This document shows positions 16,598 to 25,260 of a DNA stretch of 64,000 nt, piece after piece. How positions within the stretch are numbered: position 1 is the first letter of the stretch; each line of letters starts with the position of its first letter. Source of the DNA: Streptomyces sp. SID13031 (GTDB lineage: Bacteria > Actinomycetota > Actinomycetes > Propionibacteriales > Kribbellaceae); the NCBI RefSeq assembly GCF_010548305.1, contig NZ_JAAGLV010000018.1, positions 1 through 64,000 of the forward strand, given 5' to 3'. The notes beneath the pieces are model-generated. The model worked only from the letters and a program-made list of their open reading frames with translations. It did not search any database and had not been told where the DNA came from. The translations under genes and the position numbers were made by a program.

Positions 16598-18091
16598 ATG
16601 AGCTACGTCGGTTTCGACCTGGTCCGCGTTCGCGCCCTCGCCAAGGACCTGCGCAAGGTCTCGGGCACGTCGACGAGGCTGCATAGCGATGTGAAGAAGG
16701 TGCTCGAGGACGCCGAGCTGCAGCTGGCCGGCAAACCCGCGACGACGAGCGACCGGCTCGCGGCGGTCAAGCTCGGCGGGATCTTCGGTATCACCTTCGC
16801 ACCGCCGGGAAGCCTGGCCGGTCCGCTGGACAGCATGGCCGGCAGCATCGAGCGCCGCGCCAACCACCTGGAGAAGTGCTCCGAGTTGATGGACAAGTGC
16901 CAGGGCACTGTCGATCCGTCGCTCGCTTTCTCCGACGAGCCGCCGCCGGACCCCAAGAAGGTCAGCGACGCCTTGAAGGCGCTGCAGGAGATGCAGAACA
17001 AGGACACCGGTATCAACGGCAACCGCGACGATCTGCGTGATGTCGCCGGCCAGCTGAAGGGATTGACCAGCGCGGAGCTGGACATGTTCCTCAACGCTGC
17101 GCCGCCGGAGCAACTGGCCGGGCTCAAGAGCCAGATGGAGAACACCAAGGGCGGCGGCTTCCCGTTCTTCGGCGACAACGGCCTGCCGGTAGGCGAACGG
17201 GTCGACTTCGCCAGCACCCTGCTGGCCAAGGCCGCCCCGCCCAACCAGGGCAAGTTGCAAACGGCCTTCCCGTGGCTGCAGCCCGGGTTCGAGTCGACCG
17301 ATGTCTACCTCGACAAGTTCAACGCCCAGACCGGCAAGACCACCAACGGCATGCATTACGGCCTGCCGTCGGACCCGCTGTTCACCGACAAGCCGCTCGG
17401 CGAGGATGTTTCCCAAGGTCAGCTCGGCGACTGCTGGTACATCGCTTCACTGACGGCGACCGCCCAGCGCGATCCGGATTTCATCCGGTCAGGCATCAAG
17501 GAAAACCCGAACGGGACGATCTCGGTCCGCGTCTGGGACGGCGACGGCAACCAGCGCTGGGTGACCATGAACCGCGAGCTGCCGCTGGACGACCAGGGCA
17601 ACCCGGTCGGAGCCCACGGCGACGGGTCGACCTGGTCGGCGTACTACGAGAAGGCGTTCGCGATCGCCTACGAGGACGACTCCGGTGGCGCCGGTGACGA
17701 CCACCCGGACGACAAGCGCTATGACAAGAAGGAACAGGGCAGCTACGGCGCGCTGGAATGGGACTACACGGACAAGGCGCCGCCGTACGTCACCGGCAAG
17801 GATGCCGAGGGCATCGACACCGACTACGACGATGTGAAGGACGCCTTCGACAAAGGGCACCCGATCATCGTCGCGTCGAACAGCGACAAGGACGGCGTAC
17901 CGGACAACTGGACGGAGGCGCAGAAGAGTGCCTACGTCACCCGGCACGTGTATTTCGTCAAGGAGGTCAAGGACGGCAAGATCGTGCTTGGCAACCCCTG
18001 GGGCCCGAATTCACCGACGGTCACGGTGACCCAGGAGGAGTTCGAAGACATGTTCGACGACGCGCAGTCACTGCAGATCGAGGGGAAGTGA
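16598..18091 (+). CDS. Calpain-type (C2) cysteine protease with WXG-like N-terminal domain
   Basis: 497 aa. Residues 1-110 form a helical region resembling ESX/WXG substrates (SYVGFDLVRVRALAKDLRKV, DSMAGSIERRANHLEKCSEL). Residues 225-497 are a calpain core: DPLFTDKPLGEDVSQGQLGD leads into catalytic Cys279 (DCWYIAS), His450 in VTRHVYFVKEV and Asn466 in LGNPWGPN. No signal peptide is present, so export, if any, would be by a type VII-like route. Flanking genes are a small helical protein upstream and two small beta-rich proteins downstream, the arrangement of a secreted effector with partner and inhibitors. The target is unknown. Confidence 0.85.
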   Translation: MSYVGFDLVRVRALAKDLRKVSGTSTRLHSDVKKVLEDAELQLAGKPATTSDRLAAVKLGGIFGITFAPPGSLAGPLDSMAGSIERRANHLEKCSELMDKCQGTVDPSLAFSDEPPPDPKKVSDALKALQEMQNKDTGINGNRDDLRDVAGQLKGLTSAELDMFLNAAPPEQLAGLKSQMENTKGGGFPFFGDNGLPVGERVDFASTLLAKAAPPNQGKLQTAFPWLQPGFESTDVYLDKFNAQTGKTTNGMHYGLPSDPLFTDKPLGEDVSQGQLGDCWYIASLTATAQRDPDFIRSGIKENPNGTISVRVWDGDGNQRWVTMNRELPLDDQGNPVGAHGDGSTWSAYYEKAFAIAYEDDSGGAGDDHPDDKRYDKKEQGSYGALEWDYTDKAPPYVTGKDAEGIDTDYDDVKDAFDKGHPIIVASNSDKDGVPDNWTEAQKSAYVTRHVYFVKEVKDGKIVLGNPWGPNSPTVTVTQEEFEDMFDDAQSLQIEGK

Positions 18092-18093
18092 CG

Positions 18094-18339
18094 ATGGAGA
18101 CCTGGCGGATCCGCCAAGGAGTCCCCTACCCGGTCTCCGACGGCGACCGGGAGCTGTTGGTCGGCCTGGACGACTTCGGGCCCGAGCGGGCGCATTTGTC
18201 CGTGTTCAGCGAGGGCCAATGGGTCACCGGCTTCGAACTCGCGCCTGGAGACGAGTGCGAGATCGCCGGCAAACGCTGGCTGGTGAGTAGCATCTCCGAC
18301 GGACCCCGCCCCTACCTCGAACTGAAGGAGCAAGCGTGA
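18094..18339 (+). CDS. Small beta-rich protein (DUF6406-like), possible protease inhibitor
   Basis: 81 aa from ATG 18094, two bases after the protease stop. It ends with FELAPGDECEIAGKRWLVSS, a pattern (gD-x-I-gG-x-W-x-V) shared with small actinobacterial proteins of the DUF6406 type and with the next gene (VSVGSTITVKAVKYSVVEIC). No signal peptide. Position immediately behind a cysteine protease gene suggests a cognate cytosolic inhibitor; this is inference only. Confidence 0.6.
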   Translation: METWRIRQGVPYPVSDGDRELLVGLDDFGPERAHLSVFSEGQWVTGFELAPGDECEIAGKRWLVSSISDGPRPYLELKEQA

Positions 18340-18692
18340 GAGCCGCGACGGCCCTGCTCACCGCCGGCTTGCTGGTCGGCACCCTCGCCGCCTGCTCCGA
18401 CGACGATGACAAGGCGAAGGAAAGCGTCCCCCAGTGCGTCGGCAAGGACACCCCTGACAGCACCCACATCATCAGCGCCGGGCCCGGGCCGCTGCCCGGT
18501 GGCGGCCGGGCCGTCCTCCACGAGACTCACCTCGACGTGACGCCGCCGACCGCGCTGATGTATCTCCTCGACGGCAACCCGGGCGAAGCATTCGAAGCCA
18601 CGGTCAGCGTGGGCAGCACGATCACAGTCAAGGCAGTGAAGTACTCGGTGGTGGAGATCTGTAGCGGGCGCGTTCAACTGGTCAAGGGCTGA
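18336..18692 (+). CDS. Lipoprotein with the same small beta domain
   Basis: 118 aa from GTG 18336, overlapping the upstream stop (GTGA). Signal peptide with lipobox LAAC at about 17-20. The C-terminal part EATVSVGSTITVKAVKYSVV mirrors the 18094 protein. Anchored on the outer membrane face, it could protect the producer from, or tether, the calpain-like protease; unproven. The 3' end overlaps the convergent phosphatase gene by 11 bp. Confidence 0.65.
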   Translation: MRAATALLTAGLLVGTLAACSDDDDKAKESVPQCVGKDTPDSTHIISAGPGPLPGGGRAVLHETHLDVTPPTALMYLLDGNPGEAFEATVSVGSTITVKAVKYSVVEICSGRVQLVKG

Positions 18693-19302
18693 CGAGGCGC
18701 TCCCGTAGCCGGTCAAGCTGGTCGAAGGTCAGGCCGCTGTTGGTCAGGTAGCCGGGAATGTCGGTGGAGCCGAGGAAGGCGATCATCGCGAGGCAGGCGT
18801 CGGCGCAGTGGGCTTCGAGCGCGTCCTCGCTCATCGCCACTTCCCCCGAGGCGGCGCCCGGGTGCTCCGCGTAGTACGCGTTCATCGTCCGGACGGCGAG
18901 CTCGTAGTCGTCCAGGATGTCCGCGACCGGCGTCCGGACGAGAGTCAGCAGCATCGCGATGATCATGCCGGTACGGTCCTTGCCGGCCTTGCAGTGCACG
19001 AGTACGCCGCCTGGCGGGGCATCCGCGATCCGCGCGAACACCGACGTGATCAACCCGGGCCAGCGGCGCAGCGCATCCCCGTAGTACGCCGGGCTGTTCA
19101 GCCGCCCGCCCCACACCGCCATGAACTCGGTGTCCTGCTGGTCCTCGACGGGATGGTGGTGCACGACGTCGATCACCCGTACCTCGAGCCGCTCGTAGTC
19201 GTTCCGCAGATCGATGACGGTGGCAACCCCGGCCGCAGCCAACTGCTGCCACCCGGTATCGCTCAGCAGATCAGGCCGCGCCGACCGATAGACCCGCCCC
19301 AC
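18682..19302 (-). CDS. Tyrosine/lipid phosphatase catalytic part, N-terminus out of frame
   Basis: 206 aa from GTG 19302. The signature CX5R loop is VHCKAGKDRTGM, followed by the Y-phosphatase-3 type AMLLTLVRTPVADILDDYEL. The upstream MGRVYRSARPDLLSDTGW is normally preceded by NARDLGGL-x-T-x-DG. That NARDLGG is present but in another frame (19303-19351), starting at a GTG two bases after the purL stop. So either translation begins at 19302 and yields a shortened enzyme, or the gene is a fresh pseudogene. About ten residues between the two parts are also missing. Confidence 0.7.
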   Translation of the reverse strand: MGRVYRSARPDLLSDTGWQQLAAAGVATVIDLRNDYERLEVRVIDVVHHHPVEDQQDTEFMAVWGGRLNSPAYYGDALRRWPGLITSVFARIADAPPGGVLVHCKAGKDRTGMIIAMLLTLVRTPVADILDDYELAVRTMNAYYAEHPGAASGEVAMSEDALEAHCADACLAMIAFLGSTDIPGYLTNSGLTFDQLDRLRERLVSP

Positions 19303-19351
19303 CGAGATCCCGCGCGTTGACCGCGCCGTCCCAGTCCAGGTCGCGGCTCAC
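19303..19351 (-). pseudogene. Frameshifted N-terminal remnant of the tyrosine phosphatase
   Basis: GTG at 19351 opens the frame SRDLDWDGAVNARDLGG, the conserved start of this phosphatase family (N-x-RDLGG). The frame then terminates, while the catalytic part continues in the +1 frame from 19302. It begins directly after the purL stop, where the intact ancestral gene would start. Confidence 0.6.
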
Positions 19352-19352
19352 C

Positions 19353-21614
19353 TCAGCCAAGAGCGGCCGGCAGTGTCGCGGTCCAGGTCTCGCGGAGGTC
19401 TGCCAACGAGATCTCGAACTGGTCCTGGACGTCGAGGGACTCGCCGGTGACGACGCCGATCTTGGTGTGCGGGAAGCGGCGGGCGGTGCACATGTCGGTG
19501 AAGCGGACCTCTTCGGTCCGCGGTACGGCGACGACCGCGCGGCCGGACGACTCGGCGAAGAGGAACAGGAACGGGTCCAGACCGTCAGGGGCCCAGACGC
19601 GGGCTCCGGTACCACCGCGGAGCGCGGACTCGACCAGGACCTGCGCCACGCCGCCGTCGCTGACGTCGTGGGCGGCGTCGATCAGGCCGTCGCGGGACGC
19701 GTTGATCAGGATGTCCGCGAGCTGCTGCTCAGCGGCCAGGTCGACCGCCGGCGGGCGTCCGCCGAGGTGGCCGTGGATGACGTGCGCCCACTCCGAACCC
19801 GACAGCTCCTCCTCGGTCTCACCGAGCAGGTAGAGCTGGTGGCCCTCCATCTCGGCGGTGAAACCGATCGGAGTCCGGCGCGTCACGTCGTCGATGACAC
19901 CCAGTACGCCGACCACGGGCGTCGGCAGGATCGGGGTGTCGCCGGTCTGGTTGTAGAAGGACACGTTGCCGCCGGTGACCGGGATGCCCAGCTCGATACA
20001 GCCGTCGACCAGGCCGCGGATGGCCTCGGTGAACTGCCACATCACGCCCGGGTCCTCCGGCGAACCGAAGTTCAGGCAGTCGGTGACCGCGGCCGGCCGG
20101 GCGCCGGTGGTGGCGACGTTGCGGTACGACTCGGCCAGCGCGAGCTTGGCGCCGGTGTACGGGTCGAGCTTGGCGAAGCGGCCGTTGCAGTCGGTCGAGA
20201 CCGCGACGCCGAGGCCGCTCGTCTCGTCGACCCGGATCATCCCGCTGTCCTCGGGCTGCGCGAGCACCGAGTTGCCGAGCACGTACCGGTCGTACTGGTC
20301 GGTGACCCAGGACTTGTCGCACAGGTTCGGCGAGGCGATCAGCTTGAGCAGAGTGTCCCGCAGCTCCTCGCCAGTGGTTGCCCGCGGCAACTTCTCGGCG
20401 CCGTCGGCCTGCAGCTCGTCCTGCCAGGCCGGCCGCGCGTACGGGCGCTCGTAGACCGGGCCGTCGTGCGCGACGGTCCGCGGCGGTACGTCGACGACGC
20501 GCTCGCCGTGCCAGTCGATCTGCAGCAGGCCGGTGTCGGTGACCTCACCGATCACGTCGGCCTGGACGTCCCACTTCGCACAGATTTTCAGGAAGTGCTC
20601 GACATTCTCCGGCGTGACGACCGCCATCATCCGTTCCTGCGACTCGCTCATCAGAATCTCTTCTGGAGCAAGGGATGCGTCGCGCAGCGGCACCTTGTCG
20701 AGCGAGACGTGCATGCCGCCGTCGCCCGCGCTGGCCAGCTCGGAGGTCGCACACGACAGCCCTGCGCCACCGAGGTCCTGGATGCCCTCCACGATCCGGG
20801 CGGCGAACAGCTCGAGCGTGCACTCGATCAGCAGCTTCTCCATGAACGGGTCGCCGACCTGTACCGCGGGGCGCTTGGTCGGGCCGCCGTCGGCGAACGT
20901 CTCGGACGCCAGCACGGAGACGCCGCCGATGCCGTCGCCGCCGGTCTTGGCGCCGTACAGGATGATCTGGTTGCCGATACCGGTCGCGTTCGCCAGGTGC
21001 AGGTCCTCGTGCCGCATGACGCCGACACAGAGCGCGTTGACCAGCGGGTTGCCCAGGTACGTCGCGTCGAAGACGACCTCGCCGCCGATGTTCGGCAGGC
21101 CGAGGCTGTTGCCGTAGCCGCCGACGCCGGCGACGATGCCGGGCAGCACGCGCTTGGTGTCCGGCGCGTCCAGCGGGCCGAAGCGCAGCGGGTCCATCAC
21201 CGCGACCGGGCGCGCGCCCATCGCCAGGATGTCGCGGACGATACCGCCGACGCCGGTCGCCGCGCCCTGGTACGGCTCGACGTACGACGGGTGGTTGTGC
21301 GACTCGACCTTGAAGGTGACCGCGTAGCCCTCGCCGATGTCGATCACGCCGGCGTTCTCGCCGATGCCCGCGAGCATCTTGCCCGCCGGGGTCTCCTGCG
21401 GGATCTCACCGAAACGCTTGAGGTGCACCTTGGACGACTTGTACGAGCAGTGCTCGCTCCACATCACCGAGTACATCGCCAGCTCGCAGCTGGTCGGCCG
21501 CCGGTCCAGGATGTCGCGGATCCGCTGGTACTCGTCCTGCTTCAGCCCGAGCTCCGCCCACGGCTGCTCCACGTCCGGCGTACTGGTCGCGTTACTGACG
21601 GTGTCGGTCGACAC
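19353..21614 (-). CDS. purL: Phosphoribosylformylglycinamidine synthase subunit PurL
   Basis: 753 aa, the small PurL type that works with separate PurS and PurQ. It performs the ATP-dependent amidation of FGAR to FGAM with ammonia from PurQ. Marks are MWSEHCSYKSSKVHL, GAATGVGGIVRDILAMGARP, GVGGYGNSLGLPNIGGEVVF, LGGAGLSCATSELAS and GIPVTGGNVSFYNQTG. GTG start 21614 lies inside the 3' end of the upstream membrane protein gene (23-bp overlap), so translation is probably coupled. Confidence 0.96.
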   Translation of the reverse strand: MSTDTVSNATSTPDVEQPWAELGLKQDEYQRIRDILDRRPTSCELAMYSVMWSEHCSYKSSKVHLKRFGEIPQETPAGKMLAGIGENAGVIDIGEGYAVTFKVESHNHPSYVEPYQGAATGVGGIVRDILAMGARPVAVMDPLRFGPLDAPDTKRVLPGIVAGVGGYGNSLGLPNIGGEVVFDATYLGNPLVNALCVGVMRHEDLHLANATGIGNQIILYGAKTGGDGIGGVSVLASETFADGGPTKRPAVQVGDPFMEKLLIECTLELFAARIVEGIQDLGGAGLSCATSELASAGDGGMHVSLDKVPLRDASLAPEEILMSESQERMMAVVTPENVEHFLKICAKWDVQADVIGEVTDTGLLQIDWHGERVVDVPPRTVAHDGPVYERPYARPAWQDELQADGAEKLPRATTGEELRDTLLKLIASPNLCDKSWVTDQYDRYVLGNSVLAQPEDSGMIRVDETSGLGVAVSTDCNGRFAKLDPYTGAKLALAESYRNVATTGARPAAVTDCLNFGSPEDPGVMWQFTEAIRGLVDGCIELGIPVTGGNVSFYNQTGDTPILPTPVVGVLGVIDDVTRRTPIGFTAEMEGHQLYLLGETEEELSGSEWAHVIHGHLGGRPPAVDLAAEQQLADILINASRDGLIDAAHDVSDGGVAQVLVESALRGGTGARVWAPDGLDPFLFLFAESSGRAVVAVPRTEEVRFTDMCTARRFPHTKIGVVTGESLDVQDQFEISLADLRETWTATLPAALG

Positions 21615-23703
21615 TTGATGACTCCTGAACTAGGTGGGACTCGGGTGAAACGGTAGCGGCCAGTAGATGGGCCACCAGCAAGGGCAGGGCGAAACCGGTC
21701 ATGATTGCGGGCAGGGCGACCCCGGCGTCGTTGAGCAGCATGCCGACCAGACCGCAGGTCGACAGGGCCAGCAGGGTCGGGCGGATCATCGGCCGACTGG
21801 CGTAGAAGCGGCGGTAGCTCTCGAACGGGACCTTGTCGGGCCAGACGGTCGCGATCATCGCGAGGACGACCCCGGCGAGCATGAACCAGCCGGCCGGCGT
21901 GTGGAAGAAGGCCAGGGCCATCTCCAGCTTCCGGATCAGTACGTCGCTCACGTCACCGTCGAGCAGCCTGGCCACGAAGGTCCCGAAGTGGCTGCGCTGG
22001 TCCTCAGGCCGCAGGAAGTCGAGGAAGGCGACCGCCGAGACAGCGAGCACTCCTGCGATCCCGATTCCGACCAGGGCTTTGAGGGTGATGCTGCCGCGCC
22101 AGGTCAGCCAGGCCATCAGCAACACTGCGGGCGTCAGCGCGATGATGCCGCCGAAGTCGGTCCCCCAGCCGGGCTTGCCGTCCACGATGATCGCGAGGCC
22201 GCCGATCGCCAGTACTGCGAGGGCCGCCTTGACCCGGCTCTGGCCTCGGTCGAGCAATCTCTGAGCGACCCACCCGGCCGTGACGAGTGCGGCGACGGCG
22301 AGGGTCGCGAAGGTCGAGTTCCCGAAGCCGTAGAAGCGCCCACCGATCACGGGACCGTCGGCGAACATGCTGCCGAACTGCAGCGGCGTCCCGAGCACTC
22401 CATCGACCAGCAGGACCAGGTACGCCGCCAGCAGGACGCCCAGCGCGGCCCATTGCTTCAGCACGGTCCTGGCCACGGCCGCGAACCCGGCGCTGATCGC
22501 GAGCACGACGAAGTACAGGGAAAGGCCGGGCGACGGCCAGCGCCACCAGACGGTCGCGGTGGACAGGAAAACGGCGATGAAGAAGCCGCCCTCCGCGAGC
22601 AAGGTGAATTCGCTCGTACTTCGGGCCCGTCGGCTGCGGGTGATCAGGAACCAGCCGAGCGCGGCCAGTTGCGCCACCACCAAGGTCACCACGACGGCGA
22701 TCAGCACCGGACGCGGGTGCTCGAACCGTTCGTTCGTGTCGAGGCGGTCCTCGATCACTGCGGAAGCATCGGTGTGACGGTCGCCGCCGAAGCCGATCTC
22801 GTTGCCGTCGAGGGGTCCGGGTTGCTCCTGGCCGGCCGGATCCAGCTCCTTCGCCTCGCCTCGGAGGATCGTTGCGGTGACATCGGTGAGCTGGATCAGG
22901 CCGGGCCGGCGGGTGGAGTCGCTGGTCAGCCAGCGCGGGCCGTTGTCCGGCGGGAGCTGCATCGCCACCAGCGGTTCCTGGTGGGCGGTGGCGGTCAGCT
23001 GGCTGATGCCGACGAGCAGGACCCAGCCGTCGGCCGCGCGAGCCTGGGCCACCAGGTCGGCGACCTTCTTGCGGGCTTCATCCCGGCCTTCGCGGAGCGG
23101 CATGGCGCCGGCGTCGATGATGGCGTCGCCGCAGGCCGGGCTCGCCAGTAGAGCAGGATCGAGATCGGCCGTCCAGTTCTCGACCGTGCCGTTGCTGTGG
23201 GCAAGGGCTATCGCAGCGCCGGGACCGAAGCCGCAGACGCGCTCGCGGCTCTCCGCCAGCCGGCCGAGCGGAGCGCCGGTGTGGTGCTCGGCCTGACGGT
23301 CGACGTACGTCTGCCAGTTCTGCACTTTGCCGTCGGCAACAGTCGGCAGCTCACCGCAGGCCTGGTCCGGGACGCTTCCCCAGGCGCGAGTGCCGGCGCT
23401 GATGGTCAGCCAGCCGTCGACCGGGCAGGTGTGCGGCCCGGCCGTCTTCACGGTGATCGACCCGACGTGCGACTGATCCACCAACGCGGTCAACTCAGGT
23501 GAAGACTTCACGTCGAACCACGTCAGCCCGGGCACACCGATCACCACGACCTTGGCGTACAGGCTTTGCGGCTGGGCGTTCGCAGTACCAGCTGTTCCGG
23601 CCACGAATCCCGCGACCGCGAGCAAAGCGGCCGCCACCAGCGCTAGCGTCCGAAGAAGCGGCGAGACGTGTCGCCAGTTCTTCGGACGTAAGCGGTGGTT
23701 CAT
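21592..23703 (-). CDS. Polytopic membrane protein with exported N-terminal domain, inside the pur operon
   Basis: 703 aa. Signal peptide (LALVAAALLAVAGFVAGTAG), then an extracytoplasmic domain of about 280 residues beginning KVVVIGVPGLTWFDV, with GPHTCPVDGWLTISAG and VLLVGISQLT that recall alkaline-phosphatase-superfamily strands, and a C-terminal half with about ten membrane helices from about 330. Predicted as an exporter- or ligase-like surface protein of unknown function. It overlaps both neighbours (TGATG with purQ, 23 bp with purL), which ties its expression to purine synthesis genes. Confidence 0.75.
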   Translation of the reverse strand: MNHRLRPKNWRHVSPLLRTLALVAAALLAVAGFVAGTAGTANAQPQSLYAKVVVIGVPGLTWFDVKSSPELTALVDQSHVGSITVKTAGPHTCPVDGWLTISAGTRAWGSVPDQACGELPTVADGKVQNWQTYVDRQAEHHTGAPLGRLAESRERVCGFGPGAAIALAHSNGTVENWTADLDPALLASPACGDAIIDAGAMPLREGRDEARKKVADLVAQARAADGWVLLVGISQLTATAHQEPLVAMQLPPDNGPRWLTSDSTRRPGLIQLTDVTATILRGEAKELDPAGQEQPGPLDGNEIGFGGDRHTDASAVIEDRLDTNERFEHPRPVLIAVVVTLVVAQLAALGWFLITRSRRARSTSEFTLLAEGGFFIAVFLSTATVWWRWPSPGLSLYFVVLAISAGFAAVARTVLKQWAALGVLLAAYLVLLVDGVLGTPLQFGSMFADGPVIGGRFYGFGNSTFATLAVAALVTAGWVAQRLLDRGQSRVKAALAVLAIGGLAIIVDGKPGWGTDFGGIIALTPAVLLMAWLTWRGSITLKALVGIGIAGVLAVSAVAFLDFLRPEDQRSHFGTFVARLLDGDVSDVLIRKLEMALAFFHTPAGWFMLAGVVLAMIATVWPDKVPFESYRRFYASRPMIRPTLLALSTCGLVGMLLNDAGVALPAIMTGFALPLLVAHLLAATVSPESHLVQESSSVDRHRQ

Positions 23704-24374
23704 CAGGAGGCGACGACGGCCTTCAAGACCGAGGTGAAGAAACCGAGGCCGTCAGTGCTCGGGCCGGTCAGGGTCTCGACGCAGTGCTCCGGGTGCGGCA
23801 TCAGGCCGACCACGTTGCCGCGCTCGTTGCTGATCCCGGCGATGTCGCGGTACGAACCGTTCGGGTTCTCGCCCAGGTAGCGGGCGACGACCAGGCCCTC
23901 ACCCTCGAGCCGGTCCAGCGTCGGCTCGTCGGCGACGTACGAACCGTCCTGGTTCTTCAGCACGATGGTGATCTCGTGGTCGGCGTCGTAGTCGCTGGTC
24001 CAGGCGGTGCGGTTGTTCTCGATCCGCAGCGGCTGATCCCGGCAGATGAACTTGCGCCGGTCGTTCTTGATCAGCGCGCCGGGCAGCAGGTGCGACTCGC
24101 AGAGCACCTGGAAGCCGTTGCAGATGCCGAGCACCGGCATCCCCTCGCCGGCCTTCTTGATGATCGTCTCCATCACCGGCGCGAACCGGGAGATGGCGCC
24201 GGCCCGCAGGTAGTCGCCGTAGGAGAAGCCGCCCGGCAGGACGACGGCGTCGACCCCGTGCAGGTCGGCGTCACCGTGCCACAGCGCGACCACCTCGGCG
24301 CCCGCGACGGCGGCGGCCCGGCGGGCGTCGAAATCGTCCAGCGAGCCCGGGAAGGTGACGACGCCGATCTTCAC
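23703..24374 (-). CDS. purQ: Phosphoribosylformylglycinamidine synthase glutaminase PurQ
   Basis: 223 aa class-I glutamine amidotransferase. Nucleophile Cys in VLGICNGFQVL; catalytic His-Glu in GLMPHPEH; start MKIGVVTFPGSLDDFDARRA. It releases ammonia from glutamine for PurL. GTG start 24374 overlaps the purS stop (GTGA). Confidence 0.96.
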   Translation of the reverse strand: MKIGVVTFPGSLDDFDARRAAAVAGAEVVALWHGDADLHGVDAVVLPGGFSYGDYLRAGAISRFAPVMETIIKKAGEGMPVLGICNGFQVLCESHLLPGALIKNDRRKFICRDQPLRIENNRTAWTSDYDADHEITIVLKNQDGSYVADEPTLDRLEGEGLVVARYLGENPNGSYRDIAGISNERGNVVGLMPHPEHCVETLTGPSTDGLGFFTSVLKAVVAS

Positions 24375-24625
24375 TGGCCGTCGTCTTCCACGTGCAGGGT
24401 GTAGTCCTCGATCACCGGATTGGCCAGCAGCGTGTCGGCCGCCTTGCGGATCTCGGCGACCTGTTCCTCGGTCGCCTCACCGTCCAGGGTGATCTCGAAG
24501 CGCTTGCCCTGACGCACATCGGCCACGCCGTCGAAGCCGAGCCGGCCGAACGCGCCGTGCACCGCCTTGCCCTGCGGGTCGAGGATCTCGGGCTTGAGCA
24601 TGACGTCGACGACAACGCGAGCCAC
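24371..24625 (-). CDS. purS: Phosphoribosylformylglycinamidine synthase subunit PurS
   Basis: 84 aa from GTG 24625 with AGGAG seven bases upstream; the open frame continues to 24706 but the extra residues are not family-like. ARVVVDVMLKPEILDPQGKA and FDGVADVRQGKRFEITLDG are the PurS marks. It bridges PurQ and PurL for ammonia channelling. Confidence 0.95.
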   Translation of the reverse strand: MARVVVDVMLKPEILDPQGKAVHGAFGRLGFDGVADVRQGKRFEITLDGEATEEQVAEIRKAADTLLANPVIEDYTLHVEDDGQ

Positions 24626-24701
24626 TGAAACTCCTGATTCGGACCGGGGATGACGCCTGAATCCTACCGACCACCGCCCGATCTCCCCGCATCGGCGACT
24701 A

Positions 24702-24738
24702 TTCACTCAGTACATACATCGTGTGTATAGTCGTATCC
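24702..24738 (+). promoter_or_regulatory. Promoter and inverted repeat of the padR operon
   Basis: TTCACT (24702-24707), 18 nt, TATAGT (24726-24731) predicts transcription starting at about the ATG 24739, a leaderless message. The sequence ATACATCGTGTGTAT between and over the -10 has ATACA/TGTAT arms, a plausible site for autoregulation by the PadR protein. Confidence 0.5.
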
Positions 24739-25260
24739 ATGGCAACCGCTGAGCTTGTTCTGGGCCTGCTGGCCGACGGCCCGGCGCACGGGTACGACGT
24801 GAAGCGCGGCCACGACGCCTGGTTCCCCGACAACCGCCCGCTGGCGTTCGGGCAGGTCTACACAACGCTCGGCCGGCTGGCCCGGGATGGCCTGGCTGAG
24901 GTGGTCGAGAAGGGCTCGGAGGGCGGGCCCGAGCGGACCGTCTACGCGATCACCGACAACGGCCGCAAGCACCTAGGCGACTGGCTGCTCGATCCGGTAC
25001 CACCGGCCTGGGGCAGCGCCGACGAGATGCTCCGCAAGCTGGTGGCCGCGGTCCGGACCGGCGGGGACGCGACCGAGTTCCTGGCCAGGCAGCGGGCGAG
25101 CCACCTACGCCGCATCCGCGAACTCAACGCCACACCGGCCGGGGACGACGCCACCTCACCACTGGTCCGCGAGTACACGGTCGCCCATCTCGACGCCGAC
25201 CTGCGCTGGCTCGACAGCGTCATGGAGCGCATCACCGAGCAGAAGGAGCCCCGCCGATGA
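24739..25260 (+). CDS. PadR-family transcriptional regulator
   Basis: 173 aa from ATG 24739. Winged-helix N-terminus: AELVLGLLADGPAHGYDVKR, LAFGQVYTTLGRLARDGLAE, GPERTVYAITDNGRKHL; the C-terminal half is helical for dimerisation. It opens an operon with an ABC ATPase and an FtsX-like permease joined by ATGA overlaps, the usual setting of PadR repressors of drug-efflux or peptide-stress systems. Confidence 0.9.
   Translation: MATAELVLGLLADGPAHGYDVKRGHDAWFPDNRPLAFGQVYTTLGRLARDGLAEVVEKGSEGGPERTVYAITDNGRKHLGDWLLDPVPPAWGSADEMLRKLVAAVRTGGDATEFLARQRASHLRRIRELNATPAGDDATSPLVREYTVAHLDADLRWLDSVMERITEQKEPRR

Noticed and set aside
19317..21656. 779-codon open frame on the plus strand
   Set aside because: It is the antisense shadow of purL. 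The product is Arg/Gly/Val-rich without any domain, as expected from GC-rich antisense frames.
21667..23151. 494-codon open frame on the plus strand
   Set aside because: Antisense to the membrane protein between purQ and purL; its sequence is low-complexity Gln/Arg/Asp and shows no family.
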